A stretch of DNA of 64,000 nt from Pseudomonas fulva NBRC 16637 = DSM 17717 (GTDB taxonomy: Bacteria > Pseudomonadota > Gammaproteobacteria > Pseudomonadales > Pseudomonadaceae). Shown here one piece after another: positions 17,822 to 27,800 of the stretch. Position 1 is the first letter of the stretch. Each line of letters starts with the position of its first letter. The position numbers were made by a program, and so were the translations under genes. The notes beneath the pieces were generated by a model. It was not told the DNA's origin. It did no database searches and saw only the letters and a list, made by a program, of their open reading frames with translations. The stretch is taken from assembly GCF_000730565.1 (NCBI RefSeq), contig NZ_BBIQ01000014.1:62001-126000 (forward strand), given 5' to 3'.

Positions 17822-18551
17822 GTTCGGTCCCCGGCCGGGAGAAGGAGATGGCGATGATCTGCCGATAGCCCATTTCCGATTCGCTGGGGTTGGTGGCCGG
17901 AGTAACGTAGTGCTGCAGCTCGCGGTCGAGGAAATACGTGGTGTCGAGAATTTCCTGGTAGGTGCCGGAGTCGATCACGTTCGACTGTTTGTCATAGACC
18001 TTGCTGGTGGCGCCTTCGATGTTATGGCGGCCCCAGAAGTGCACGCCGCTGAAAGGGTAGCCATCGCAATGGATGCCTTCTGGCGTGATTTCGATCTGCT
18101 CGCCGGGTTTGACCTCGATGCGGATCTGGTGAACCTGGCATTGCCAAGGCACGTTGTGCAGCTCTTCGGGCAGCACGGCCTTGTACACATCGAAGTCCAG
18201 CTTGATCAGGGCGCGCAGCACCGGTGAGTTGAAGACATCGCTGGACACATCGTCAAAGTGGCGCCGCATGCCACCCACATACTGGTTATGGGCCTCGGAC
18301 TGTTCATAGGCACGGTGTTCGAGCTGCTGCAGCTCGCCGGTCGCCGGGTTGAAGTCGAAATCGCTGTAGCGGCGATAGCGGGTACCCTTGTCGGCCTGGC
18401 CGTAGTACTTGTCCACGCCCATGGTTTCCCAGCTCTTGGAGAACGCCACGAAATGGCCAAAACCGCCATTCAATGCGAAGTCCTTGCCCAGCACGTTGAC
18501 TGTCTTGTTCAGGCGCAGTGCGTCATCAATATTCCGTTTGAGTGTAAGCAT
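17805..18551 (-). CDS. 2OG-Fe(II) dioxygenase, PF10014 (amino acid hydroxylase) family
   Basis: A 248-residue protein resembling the family that includes Bacillus isoleucine 4-dioxygenase (IDO). Shared landmarks are the strand VHQIRIEV, the HxD pair in IHCDGYPFSGVHF, the later ELQHYVTPA histidine and the strand YRQIIAISF with its 2-oxoglutarate-binding region. Known members hydroxylate free aliphatic amino acids. I chose the ATG at 18551, eight bases after GAAGAG; starts at 18557 and 18584 are possible. It is first in an operon with GNAT and AzlCD and divergent from a LysR gene. Family is likely; substrate unknown. Confidence 0.82.
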   Translation of the reverse strand: MLTLKRNIDDALRLNKTVNVLGKDFALNGGFGHFVAFSKSWETMGVDKYYGQADKGTRYRRYSDFDFNPATGELQQLEHRAYEQSEAHNQYVGGMRRHFDDVSSDVFNSPVLRALIKLDFDVYKAVLPEELHNVPWQCQVHQIRIEVKPGEQIEITPEGIHCDGYPFSGVHFWGRHNIEGATSKVYDKQSNVIDSGTYQEILDTTYFLDRELQHYVTPATNPSESEMGYRQIIAISFSRPGTEHDIVK

Positions 18552-18622
18552 TGGCATCTCTTCCCGTTGAAATCTGGGCGCCAATCTAGCAGGCGAAATG
18601 ATGGCAGAAACTTCACTTTTTT

Positions 18623-18636
18623 TTGAGGTGCCTCAA
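18623..18636. promoter_or_regulatory. Palindrome TTGAGG-TG-CCTCAA, candidate LysR site
   Basis: A perfect 14-bp palindrome lies in the 195-bp gap between the dioxygenase operon and the divergent LysR gene, directly after a run of eight Ts. Its spacing resembles the LysR-box style. It is the best operator candidate in this gap. Confidence 0.5.
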
Positions 18637-18746
18637 CCGCCGCTTGTTGCCAGCCGACGTACCGAGCAGACAGCGGCGGCGGTTGTGCGTTATCCTTCCA
18701 GGCCTTGTTGCATGCGGGCTTGAGCACGTCTTGGGAGGGGTGTCGA

Positions 18747-19607
18747 ATGGATATCAAGGTGCTGCGAAACATCGCCAACGTCGCGAGAACGGGGTCGATC
18801 ACCGATGCCGCCGAGCAGGTCCACGTGACGGTGCAGGCGCTGGCGGCGCAGTTGAAAAAACTGGAGGATCACTGCGGCTTCAAGCTGTTTGACCGCACCA
18901 ACAAAGGCGTGTCGCTGACGCAGGAAGGGGTCGGGATCCTGCCCCATGTGCTGGAGATCGTGCGCTGCTCCGAACGCATGCAACTGAAGATAAAGCAGCT
19001 GCGCGAACGCCAAAGCCAGCCATTGCGGGTCGCCCTGAACAGCACCCTGTCGATGGAGATCAACCAGCAGATCATGGCGGGTGTGGCCAGCAACCTGTCC
19101 GGGTGCAGCCCCATCTTCAGCTGTTCCGAATCCCCCGACAACCTCACCAAGCTGGCCAAGGGCGAAGCCGACATGGTGGTGATCCTGGGCGACAGCATGC
19201 CCGAGGGGTTCTATTCGGTTTCGCTCAAGGGCCTGCGCATCGAGGTAGTGGCCTGCTCGGTCAGTGGCGACACCGCCCCGTCGGTGGTCATCAAGCCGTT
19301 GCCCGAATGCCCGTACGCCTCCATCTTCTCGCGCTTCGCCAACCACCAGGGCGGCGGGCTCGAGGCAGCGACCGTGTTCCATTCCGGCAGCGAGATCGTC
19401 AGCGTGTCGATGATCAAGAGCTTCGGCGGCATGGGCGTGCTGTCGCGGGCTGTGGCCGAGGCGAACGACTTGCACGTCTGGGAGGGGTATTCCGAATACC
19501 TCGATGTGTACCTGGTGATGAAGGAGCCCTGGATCGTGGAGGAGGAGTTTCCTCAGTTCTACCCCAAGACGGCGCCGATGCACGCCTTCGAGTCGATCAA
19601 TGCCTGA
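18747..19607 (+). CDS. LysR-family transcriptional regulator of the dioxygenase-azlCD operon (likely)
   Basis: A 286-residue LysR-type regulator. The N-terminal winged helix reads VLRNIANVARTGSITDAAEQ with recognition helix VHVTVQALAAQLKKLE, and the effector domain starts near residue 90. The ATG at 18747 follows GGGAGGGG; an in-frame ATG 42 bp upstream would add residues before the helix-turn-helix. Divergence from the amino-acid module strongly suggests it controls that operon, perhaps sensing an amino acid. No sequence feature reveals the ligand. Confidence 0.88.
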   Translation: MDIKVLRNIANVARTGSITDAAEQVHVTVQALAAQLKKLEDHCGFKLFDRTNKGVSLTQEGVGILPHVLEIVRCSERMQLKIKQLRERQSQPLRVALNSTLSMEINQQIMAGVASNLSGCSPIFSCSESPDNLTKLAKGEADMVVILGDSMPEGFYSVSLKGLRIEVVACSVSGDTAPSVVIKPLPECPYASIFSRFANHQGGGLEAATVFHSGSEIVSVSMIKSFGGMGVLSRAVAEANDLHVWEGYSEYLDVYLVMKEPWIVEEEFPQFYPKTAPMHAFESINA

Positions 19608-19846
19608 AGGGCCGTCAGCCTGAGACAACCTGTCGTCTTGCGCTTGGCCGCCCAATTTGTTTGTGCTGGCATTTCGGTTACAATCGGAAAAACGATTCAG
19701 TGATGTAGGTCAATGCGACAAAAGCCTGATTCGTTTTCCGGTTCTCTGGCTGCTGAACAATGATCAATAACAAGCCTGCGCTGAAGAACACGCGTTACCT
19801 GGGTCAGCCACAGGCCCACCTCCGTTCTCCTGACTGGAATTGATCA

Positions 19847-21487
19847 ATGTTCAAGAAAGCTGGCAAGACCTTGCTGGGTCTGGCTGTCGCTGCAACTGTC
19901 ATGCACGCACACGCCGCAGAAACCAAGAAAGTCGACGTACTGTTGGTCGGCGGCGGCATCATGAGCTCCACCCTGGCCGTCTGGCTGCACGAGCTGGAGC
20001 CGAGCTGGTCGATGGAGATGGTCGAGCGCCTGGACGGCGTGGCCGAAGAAAGCTCCAACGGCTGGAACAATGCCGGTACCGGTCACTCCGCGCTGGCTGA
20101 GCTGAACTACACCCCCGAAGACAAAGACGGCAACATCAACATCTCCAAGGCCATCGAGATCAACGAAGCCTTCCAGATTTCCCGTCAGTTCTGGTCCTGG
20201 CAGGTACGCCAGGGCGTGTTGAAGAACCCACGCGCGTTCATCAACACCACGCCGCACATGAGCTTCGTGTGGGGCGACGACAACATCAAGTTCCTGAAGA
20301 AGCGTTATGAAGCGCTGCAGGCAAGCCCGCTGTTCCGCCCGATGCAGTACTCCGAAGATCACGCGCAGATCGCCAAGTGGGTCCCGCTGATGATGGAAGG
20401 CCGTGACCCGGCCCAGAAGCTGGCCGTCACCTGGACGCCAATCGGCACCGACGTGAACTTCGGCGAAATCACCCGCCAGTTCGTCGGTCACCTGCAGACC
20501 CAGCAAGGCTTCGACCTGAAGCTGTCCAGCGAAGTGCAGGACATCAGCCGCAACAAGGACGGCTCCTGGCACGTCGAGTACAAGAACCTGAAGGACGGTA
20601 GCAAGTCGGCTACCGATGCCAAGTTCCTGTTCATCGGGGCCGGTGGCGGCGCGTTGAAGCTGCTGCAGAAGTCCGGTATTCCGGAAGCCAAGGAATATGC
20701 AGGCTTCCCGGTGGGCGGCTCGTTCCTGGTGACCGAGAACCCAACCGTTGCCATGCAGCACATGGCCAAGGCCTACGGCATCGCGTCCACCGGTGCGCCG
20801 CCCATGTCGGTACCTCACCTGGACACCCGCGTGCTCGACGGCAAGCGTGTGATTCTGTTTGGCCCGTTCGCGACCTTCTCGACCAAGTTCCTGAAGAATG
20901 GCTCGTACCTGGACCTGCTCAGCAGCACCACCACCCACAACCTGTGGCCAATGACCCGCGTGGGCATCGACCAGTATCCGCTGGTGGAATACCTCGCAGG
21001 CCAGCTGATGCTGTCTGACGACGACCGTTTCGACGCGCTGCGCACCTACTTCCCGAATGCCAAGAAGGAAGACTGGAAACTGTGGCAGGCCGGTCAGCGC
21101 GTGCAGATCATCAAGCGTGACGAAGAGAAGGGCGGCGTGCTGAAGCTGGGCACCGAAGTGGTGGCCTCTCAGGACCGCACCATTGCAGGTCTGTTGGGCG
21201 CCTCGCCAGGTGCATCGACTGCTGCGCCGATCATGCTGAACGTGCTGGAAACCGTGTTCAAGGAGAAGGTCGCTACTCCAGAGTGGCAGGCCAAGATCAA
21301 GGAAATCGTTCCAAGCTACGGCACCAAGCTGAACGACTCGGCCGCTGCTACGCAGAAAGAGTGGAACTACACCGCCGAAGTGCTGCAATTGGCCAAGCCG
21401 CCGGTCATCGACGAAAGCGTCGGTACCAGCGCAGTCGCGCCAAGTCAGCCGGTTGAAAGCAAGCCCGAGAACGACATGGCCCTGTAA
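19847..21487 (+). CDS. mqo: Malate:quinone oxidoreductase
   Basis: Mqo is an FAD-dependent peripheral membrane enzyme that oxidises malate to oxaloacetate and passes electrons to the quinone pool. The 546-residue protein has the FAD motif [17 protein letters not shown] (about 32-48) and the family segments [18 protein letters not shown] and [14 protein letters not shown]. The first 24 residues look like a signal peptide (ending HAHAA), a feature also seen in some other Mqo sequences. Pseudomonas genomes often carry several mqo genes, and this resembles the one near purC in P. putida. A strong terminator follows. Confidence 0.96.
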   Translation: MFKKAGKTLLGLAVAATVMHAHAAETKKVDVLLVGGGIMSSTLAVWLHELEPSWSMEMVERLDGVAEESSNGWNNAGTGHSALAELNYTPEDKDGNINISKAIEINEAFQISRQFWSWQVRQGVLKNPRAFINTTPHMSFVWGDDNIKFLKKRYEALQASPLFRPMQYSEDHAQIAKWVPLMMEGRDPAQKLAVTWTPIGTDVNFGEITRQFVGHLQTQQGFDLKLSSEVQDISRNKDGSWHVEYKNLKDGSKSATDAKFLFIGAGGGALKLLQKSGIPEAKEYAGFPVGGSFLVTENPTVAMQHMAKAYGIASTGAPPMSVPHLDTRVLDGKRVILFGPFATFSTKFLKNGSYLDLLSSTTTHNLWPMTRVGIDQYPLVEYLAGQLMLSDDDRFDALRTYFPNAKKEDWKLWQAGQRVQIIKRDEEKGGVLKLGTEVVASQDRTIAGLLGASPGASTAAPIMLNVLETVFKEKVATPEWQAKIKEIVPSYGTKLNDSAAATQKEWNYTAEVLQLAKPPVIDESVGTSAVAPSQPVESKPENDMAL

Positions 21488-21511
21488 TTCACGGCCCTGA
21501 TGTAATCGAAA

Positions 21512-21543
21512 AGCCACGGGGGTCACCCCGTGGCTTTTTTTTT
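21512..21543 (+). terminator. Rho-independent terminator of mqo
   Basis: AGCCACGGGG (21512-21521) pairs perfectly with CCCCGTGGCT (21526-21535) around a GTCA loop and is followed by nine Ts. Confidence 0.95.
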
Positions 21544-21655
21544 GCGCGGTTTACGGCAGGCAGGGCGCAGGCGAGGTCGCGCCTTCGCAGGCATTCGGCA
21601 GCCTTGAGGGTGCAGGAGGCGATTGCTTAAGAGAATCCGGGCAAGCGCAGGTCGC

Positions 21656-21991
21656 TCAGACCTGGCGCAAAATGCAGTCCAGCAACCCCGGAAAACGCTC
21701 CCCGAGCATGTCGCTGCGCAGCGAGTTCATGTGCGTGGTGCCCACATTGCGGGTGTGTACCAGCCCTGCGTCCCTCAACACACGAAAATGGTGGGACATG
21801 CTCGACTTGGGCCTCCCTCCGTCCAGCTCGCCGCAACTGGCCTCGGTCACCCCAGCAAGATGGCGGACGATGCCCAGGCGCACCGGGTCGCTCAAGGCGT
21901 ACAGCACGCGTTCGAGAATAAGGTCATCTGGATTGGGATGTTTGTAGGCTCGCATGGTCTGCATGATACCGGGGCTTTTCATTATTGCCAT
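21656..21991 (-). CDS. ArsR-family repressor, probable regulator of xenA
   Basis: An ArsR/SmtB-type winged-helix protein (up to 111 residues): LYALSDPVRLGIVRHL is the first helix pair and KSSMSHHFRVLRDAGLVHTR is the recognition helix and wing approach. No CVC-type metal site is present; single cysteines sit in EASCGEL and DCILRQV, so a redox or small-electrophile signal is possible. The start is uncertain: ATGs at 21991, 21982, 21964 and 21955 are in frame and none has a good ribosome site. It is divergent from xenA across a perfect palindrome. Confidence 0.85.
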   Translation of the reverse strand: MAIMKSPGIMQTMRAYKHPNPDDLILERVLYALSDPVRLGIVRHLAGVTEASCGELDGGRPKSSMSHHFRVLRDAGLVHTRNVGTTHMNSLRSDMLGERFPGLLDCILRQV

Positions 21992-22012
21992 AGTTCGATT
22001 ATGATCGAACTA
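21991..22012. promoter_or_regulatory. Perfect 22-bp operator-like palindrome between arsR and xenA
   Basis: TAGTTCGAT (21991-21999) and its exact complement ATCGAACTA (22004-22012) flank TATG. The site sits 27 bp before the xenA ATG and touches the most upstream possible arsR start, the expected place for an ArsR dimer to repress both genes. Confidence 0.75.
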
Positions 22013-22039
22013 CAGTATTCAATGATCCTGGAGTGTTCC

Positions 22040-23131
22040 ATGGCAGCCCTGTTCGAACCCTATACCCTCAAAGACGTCACCCTGCGTAACCGCATCGCCA
22101 TCCCGCCGATGTGCCAATACCGCGCTGAAGACGGCATGATCAACGACTGGCACCACGTGCACCTGGCTGGCATGGCCCGAGGCGGCGCCGGTCTGTTGGT
22201 GGTCGAGGCCACGGCGGTATCGCCCGAAGGCCGCATCACCCCAGGCTGCGCCGGCATCTGGAGCGATGCCCATGCCCAGGCGTTCGTGCCCGTGGTGCAG
22301 GCGATCAAGGCGGCCGGCTCCGTGCCCGGCATCCAGATCGCCCACGCCGGTCGCAAAGCCAGCGCCAACCGCCCATGGGAAGGCGATGATCACATCGCAG
22401 TCGATGATCCACGTGGCTGGGAAACCATCGCCCCGTCGGCCATCGCCTTCGGTGCCAACCTGCCCAAGGTGCCGCGCGCCATGACCCTGGACGACATCGC
22501 CCGGGTCAAGCAAGACTTCGTCGATGCAGCGCGCCGTGCACGCGACGCCGGCTTTGAGTGGATCGAGCTGCACTTTGCCCACGGTTACCTGGGCCAGAGC
22601 TTCTTCTCCGAGCACTCCAACCAGCGCACCGATGCCTACGGTGGCAGCTTCGAAAACCGCAGCCGGTTCTTGCTCGAAACCCTGGCAGCGGTACGCGAAG
22701 TGTGGCCTGAGCACCTGCCGCTGACAGCTCGCTTCGGGGTGCTGGAATACGATGGGCGTGACGAGCAAACCCTGGAAGAGTCCATCGAGCTGGCGCGCCG
22801 TTTCAAGGCCGGCGGCCTGGACCTGCTGAGCGTAAGCGTGGGCTTCACCATTCCCGATACCAACATTCCATGGGGCCCTGCCTTCATGGGCCCGATTGCC
22901 GAGCGCGTACGCCGCGAAGCCGGTATCCCCGTCACCTCGGCATGGGGCTTTGGCAAGCCGGAACTGGCCGAGGCGGCCGTACGGGCCGAGCAACTGGACC
23001 TGGTCTCGGTCGGTCGTGCTCATCTGGCTGACCCGCACTGGGCGTATTTCGCGGCCAAGGAGCTGGGCGTGGAGAAGGCTGCCTGGACCTTGCCAGCGCC
23101 CTATGCACACTGGCTTGAGCGGTATCGCTAA
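22040..23131 (+). CDS. xenA: Xenobiotic reductase XenA (old yellow enzyme family)
   Basis: XenA is an FMN- and NADPH-dependent ene-reductase that reduces activated C=C bonds and nitrate esters. The 363-residue protein closely matches the P. putida XenA sequence as I remember it, starting ALFEPYTLKDVTLRNRIAIP. PPMCQY carries the active-site Cys25, IQIAHAGRKAS the His pair motif region, and ELHFAHGYLGQSFFS the FMN site. The ATG at 22040 follows GGAG with good spacing. It is divergent from an ArsR gene and convergent, 9 bp apart, with a LysR gene. Confidence 0.96.
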   Translation: MAALFEPYTLKDVTLRNRIAIPPMCQYRAEDGMINDWHHVHLAGMARGGAGLLVVEATAVSPEGRITPGCAGIWSDAHAQAFVPVVQAIKAAGSVPGIQIAHAGRKASANRPWEGDDHIAVDDPRGWETIAPSAIAFGANLPKVPRAMTLDDIARVKQDFVDAARRARDAGFEWIELHFAHGYLGQSFFSEHSNQRTDAYGGSFENRSRFLLETLAAVREVWPEHLPLTARFGVLEYDGRDEQTLEESIELARRFKAGGLDLLSVSVGFTIPDTNIPWGPAFMGPIAERVRREAGIPVTSAWGFGKPELAEAAVRAEQLDLVSVGRAHLADPHWAYFAAKELGVEKAAWTLPAPYAHWLERYR

Positions 23132-23140
23132 CGGTCGCCG

Positions 23141-24028
23141 TCAGGGCGTTTTAAGTACCAACTGCGCCTCGGCGAAGCACTGCTCGGCAATTGCCGAGCG
23201 GGGCTCGCTGCGGCGCAGTAGCAGGCCTACCGGGCTGTGGATGGCGGCATCGGTGACCGGCACGATGCGCAGGTGCTCGCTGAGGCTTTCCAGGCCGCAG
23301 CCCAGCGGCATGATGGCGCAGCACAGGCCAGTGGCGATGGCCTGGATCAGCTGAAAGCTGGAGTCGCTTTCCAATACAGCATTCGGTTCCAGGCCGCGGC
23401 TACGGAAGCTCAAGTCCAGCGACTGCCGGTAATGCATCCCCTTGCTCAACAGGCCCAGTGGCGTATCGCCCAGCTGGTCCCAGCGCAGGTTTTGGGCGTC
23501 GAACTGAAAATGCCGGGTATCGTGCAGCAGGCCCATGGTCGTGGTACCCAGCTCGATGACGTCGAAAAACTGCGTGTTGACCTGGTCCAGGTAGCAGATG
23601 CCCAAGTCCAGTTGGTTACGGCTCAGGCCGTCGATCACCTGTTCGGAGCTGAGCGAGCTGAGCTCGAAGTGCAGGCCCGGGTACTTGGCCCGCAACGGCA
23701 GCAGCAGTTGCATCGGGTTGAAACTGGCCAGCGGCACCGTGCCCAGGCGCAGGCTCCCCACCACTTGGCCGCGGCAATGGGCCGCCTCGGCGTGCAAGCC
23801 GTCATGGGCGGCCAGCAGGGTCCGTGCCCAGGCCAGGATGCGTTCGCCGGCCTCGGTGAACCCTTCGAACCGCTGACCGCGCTTGACGAGCACCAGGTCC
23901 AGTTCGTCTTCCAGGTTGCGCAGGCGCATGGACAACGTGGGCTGGGTGATGTGGCACAACGCAGCCGCCTGGCCAAAATGGCGAGTCTGGTCGAGGGCGA
24001 TGAGAAACTTCAGTTGCTTGATATCCAT
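23141..24028 (-). CDS. LysR-family transcriptional regulator
   Basis: A 295-residue LysR protein starting MDIKQLKFLIALDQTRHFGQ, with recognition helix ALCHITQPTLSMRLRNLEDE. The effector domain (from about residue 90) has LRLGTVPLASFNP and LDLGICYLDQ. I use the ATG at 24028; in-frame extension upstream lacks family sequence. It is divergent from moaB with about 140 bp between them, so moaB or a molybdoenzyme pathway may be its target. That is inferred from position only. Confidence 0.9.
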   Translation of the reverse strand: MDIKQLKFLIALDQTRHFGQAAALCHITQPTLSMRLRNLEDELDLVLVKRGQRFEGFTEAGERILAWARTLLAAHDGLHAEAAHCRGQVVGSLRLGTVPLASFNPMQLLLPLRAKYPGLHFELSSLSSEQVIDGLSRNQLDLGICYLDQVNTQFFDVIELGTTTMGLLHDTRHFQFDAQNLRWDQLGDTPLGLLSKGMHYRQSLDLSFRSRGLEPNAVLESDSSFQLIQAIATGLCCAIMPLGCGLESLSEHLRIVPVTDAAIHSPVGLLLRRSEPRSAIAEQCFAEAQLVLKTP

Positions 24029-24169
24029 GCCTGCGCCTGCTAAAGGGTTGCGCCGACAGTAACGTACCGTGGCGATAGATGCCATTGATCGAGCCGTTTG
24101 CGCTATCGATTGGACGCTGGCAGCGCATGTTACTAGCGTGACCGCCACCTCATTGGAAGGAGCTGTGCT

Positions 24170-24685
24170 GTGCGTGTTCAACCTGATGCGGTGTTCGTGC
24201 CGCTCAACATCGCTGTCTTGACCGTCAGCGATACCCGCACTGTCGAGAGCGATACCTCAGGTGCGCTGCTGGCGGACCGCTCGGTGGACATGGGTCACCA
24301 CCTGATTGCACGGGTTCTGCTCAAGGATGATCTTTACAAAATCCGCGCTCAGGTGGCGACCTGGATTGCCGACGAGCAGGTGCAGGTGGTGTTGATCACA
24401 GGTGGCACAGGCTTTACCGACAGGGACACCACCTTGGAGGCAGTCGAATGCCTGCTGGAACGGCACGTGGACGGGTTCGGCGAGCTGCTGCACGCCCTGT
24501 CCATTCTGGATGTCGGCTCCTCGGCCGTCCAGCGCCGCGCCTTGGCAGGGCTGAGCAATCATACGCTGGTCTGTTGCCTGCCAGGTTCTACCGGGGCCTG
24601 TCGTACTGCCTGGGAAGGCATCCTTGCCGAACAGCTCGACGCCCGGCACCGGCCTTGCAATTTCGTCAAGCACGTGCGGCTTTAG
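24170..24685 (+). CDS. moaB: Molybdenum cofactor biosynthesis protein MoaB
   Basis: MoaB-type proteins bind molybdopterin and catalyse its adenylation or assist that step. The 171-residue protein has the LNIAVLTVSDTRTVESDTSG start, the ITGGTGFTDRDTTLEA substrate loop and the LPGSTGACRTAWEGIL segment. Translation begins at a GTG (24170), preceded by GGAAGGAG. It is transcribed divergently from the LysR gene and stands alone; no other moa gene is nearby. Confidence 0.93.
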   Translation: MRVQPDAVFVPLNIAVLTVSDTRTVESDTSGALLADRSVDMGHHLIARVLLKDDLYKIRAQVATWIADEQVQVVLITGGTGFTDRDTTLEAVECLLERHVDGFGELLHALSILDVGSSAVQRRALAGLSNHTLVCCLPGSTGACRTAWEGILAEQLDARHRPCNFVKHVRL

Positions 24686-24817
24686 CAGGAGCAGGTGCCT
24701 ACCAAAGATCCCTGGCTCAGCAGCATTGATCGACCTTTGAGCGACCTTGTCAGGGCGCCAAACCGGCTGCGCAAGAGCCTCAATCGCTCGCAGCCGTCAA
24801 GGCACCCCGGCGTCTGG

Positions 24818-27800
24818 TCAGTGGAAAGGAATCACCCCACGTGCCTGAGCATAGGTCAGGTTGCCTCGGTGAATCCGCAACTCCTCGCCCACGGCAGCGC
24901 TTCTGACCTGTTCCCTGTAACCCAGCTTGCGCTGCCGCCACAGTTTCAGATGACCTTTGCCGAACGCCGTCGGTGCGGCGGCCGCGTCATTGAAATGAAA
25001 GTGAGCGGCCCACAGGGGCTTGCCGCGCTCGCTGTCTGGCGCTTCGAGCACATCGATGCGGTACTCATCCAGATAACCCTCGGCCAGCGCCTGCCGCGGC
25101 CCTTGATAGGTCACCCGCACCAGCCCTTGCTTGTGCAAGTAGTGCAAGCCTTCTGCGCTGGGAAAGCGTGTGGTGCTGTGCAGCTTGACCAGCACCTCGC
25201 GTTTCCCGTCGCGCAAGGCCACCAAGGCATCGTCCAGGCGTTGCAGCAGTTCAGAGTCCGCTTCACTGTCGGCTAGCTGATCGCGCAGTGTCTGCACTTC
25301 CCCTATTTGTGCATCGAGCATCGACGTCAATGAATGGCTATCGATATCTTCTTCGACCAGCTTGCGCGCTTTGGCAAGTACGTTCTGATTCTGAGCAAGC
25401 ATCCCTTCAGCCAGCGCTTGTTCCTGACGTTCGCTTTCCGGTGTGGGCGCCCTTGGAGGTGATACCTTGCCCACAGCAGGCAGTTGTTCGACCCATGTGC
25501 CACTTTCCCGGGTGAAGGTATGCAGTGCCGTCTGGCTGAAGGTCCCGCGAACTTGCAGCACAGGCTGCCCATCCACGATCGACTCCGAACCGATCACCGT
25601 CTGGCCGGCCGCTGTCTTGGCCACCTGCAACGCCTGCCGACGGTACACCGGACGGGTGGTGGAGTGTTGCTGGCCGACGGCCTGCTCGCGTAATGCGATG
25701 ACCAGCGCGTCGCCGGCCATGGTCTTGAGCTCGACCATCTGTTGTCGATACGCCTCGAGGCGCTCGATATCCACGAGCTCGCTGCCCAGCTGGGCAATAC
25801 GCTGACTGTTGAGAATGGCGGCCGAATATTCATCCCAGGCACTCTGCAGAATATCGATACGCTGAGCAGTCTGCAGGTCGGTGAACAGGGACAGATGGTG
25901 AGCATTAGCGGCCACCCGCAGGCGCTCCCCGGCAAGTGCAGCCCTGAATACCGCGTAGTGCGCATAGTCTTGCAAGGCCTCAAAACGCAGCGCCATCTCA
26001 ACCAGGCCCATGGCCTGGAAGAACCGTATGTTTGGCGTGGTGGTGGTGCGCGCTTCGATGATCTGGGCGATGGTCCTGTCCGCTGCGTGAGTGCTCGGTA
26101 CCGTCATGTCCAAATCGGTAACAGCAAGCAGCCGATCGAGCGCCGCCATGTATTCGATGATCAAAGGCTGGTCGATAATGATGCTTTCAAGCACTTCACG
26201 GTACTGGTCATACGCGGCTTGGCGCACCTCAGGTGGCGCGGCGTTGAGCGCCGTGGTCAGTCGGTCATACTCACTGAAGCGACCGGTATGCAACTGCTCT
26301 TCGATGATGAACTGCCCATAGCCAATCAAGTTGCGCCTGACATCTGCCAACGCCTGCCGCTGTTCTGGCGCATAGCTGGTGCTGGCCATGTAGCTACGGT
26401 CATCGAACAGGGCAACCATGTTGCGCTCGGCCTCAAGGTAGCTCTGGAAAATCCCTACAGCGGATTCGATACGCTGGCGGCGCAAGTTCTTTATCTGCGC
26501 CAGCAACTCCGTATGCCGTTTGGCAAACAGCCCGGTTGCCCGCTCGAACTGGGCATGCTGTTCAGGATCTTGCGGCGGCGGTTGCTTGAGTCGCTCATCC
26601 ACTTTCAGCCATTGAGCGCGAGCGGCCTCGATGCGTGGGCGCAGGCCTTCATATTCAACGGCGCCTCTTTCCGCGTCGTCGAGGCTTTTTTCGACCGCCT
26701 GCTGCGCGGTTCGGATCCGACGGACCAACCGCTCGCGCAAGCGCTGCTGAGTGCTTGAACCGGGTCGGTCCCCGCCGCCGCGCAGTCGCGTATCGATACG
26801 CCACCCTTGTGGGTCGCGTCTGATCAGTGGCCCCTGGCTGCCATCCGGCCCGACGATGCGGGTAAGCCCATCGGCCGAGTCGACCGCATAAGCCTTTCCT
26901 TGCAGCCGCACATAGCGCCCATGCTCAAGCTCGTACAAGCCTTCCAGAGGCCCTTGCTTGATCACCGACACGCCGTCCAGGCTTACCGAGGCAGCCATGG
27001 CTTGCAATCGCGTGCGTTGAACCCCGGATAGCTCATTGAAACCCTGGGCGCCCCGCCATGCAAAATCGAGTTGTGTGGTCGCTTGCGCCTGCAGTGCCTC
27101 GACCGTGGACACACTGCCCGGCTCAGGCAATGGCAACGGATCGATATCGGCGCCCAGCCGGACCGATGCCGGATCGATACTCAGCCCAGTCTGCGCGCCG
27201 GCGTGCGGCGGCTCGGTTTTGGGAAGCTGCGCATGGATCAGCACCATCAGTGTGTTGTTCAGCAGATCCACCACAGCTTGAGTTCGATCCGTAGCGCTGC
27301 CTTCAAGCAGCAGTTTCAGGTCCTCGGCTACTGCAGTCATGCCGATGTACAGCAAGGCAATCGAAGAGATCGGCCCCGGTAGAGCGGGCGCGACCACGTT
27401 CAGCAACTGCCAGGCAAACGTCTTGATGGACTGCCAGCGTAACTCGCTGTTGCTCATGGCGCTGCGGTCGGCCAGTTCGAGCAGCATCGAGCGCTTGGCT
27501 TCGAACAGGTTCGCATCGATGTCATGGGTCCAGAACGTCAGCGCGAGTTCAACAGGGGCTGGCTTGTTCAGTGGCGCGTACGGATCGAACACCCAGTGGG
27601 GCAGATGGGGCTCTTTGAAGCCACCCTTGTCGTAAACGGCCCGGTGCGTTTGGTCGAGCCATGCCAGCACCTCTTCCTGCACGCGGCCGGGCTGGGCAAT
27701 CTCCTGCATGAGGCCGTGCGGGTCCTTGAATTGTTTGAGCGCGCCCCTGTGCATCGGACAGTACAGCAACAGTGCGCCGCTATTGGCCACCTGGATGACG

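Noticed and set aside
19844..21526. A 560-codon minus-strand frame opposite mqo, and similar long antisense frames at 38334-40559 and 33701-35110.
   Set aside because: All mirror well-supported genes of the other strand and show the low-complexity His/Gln/Val/Gly composition of shadow frames.
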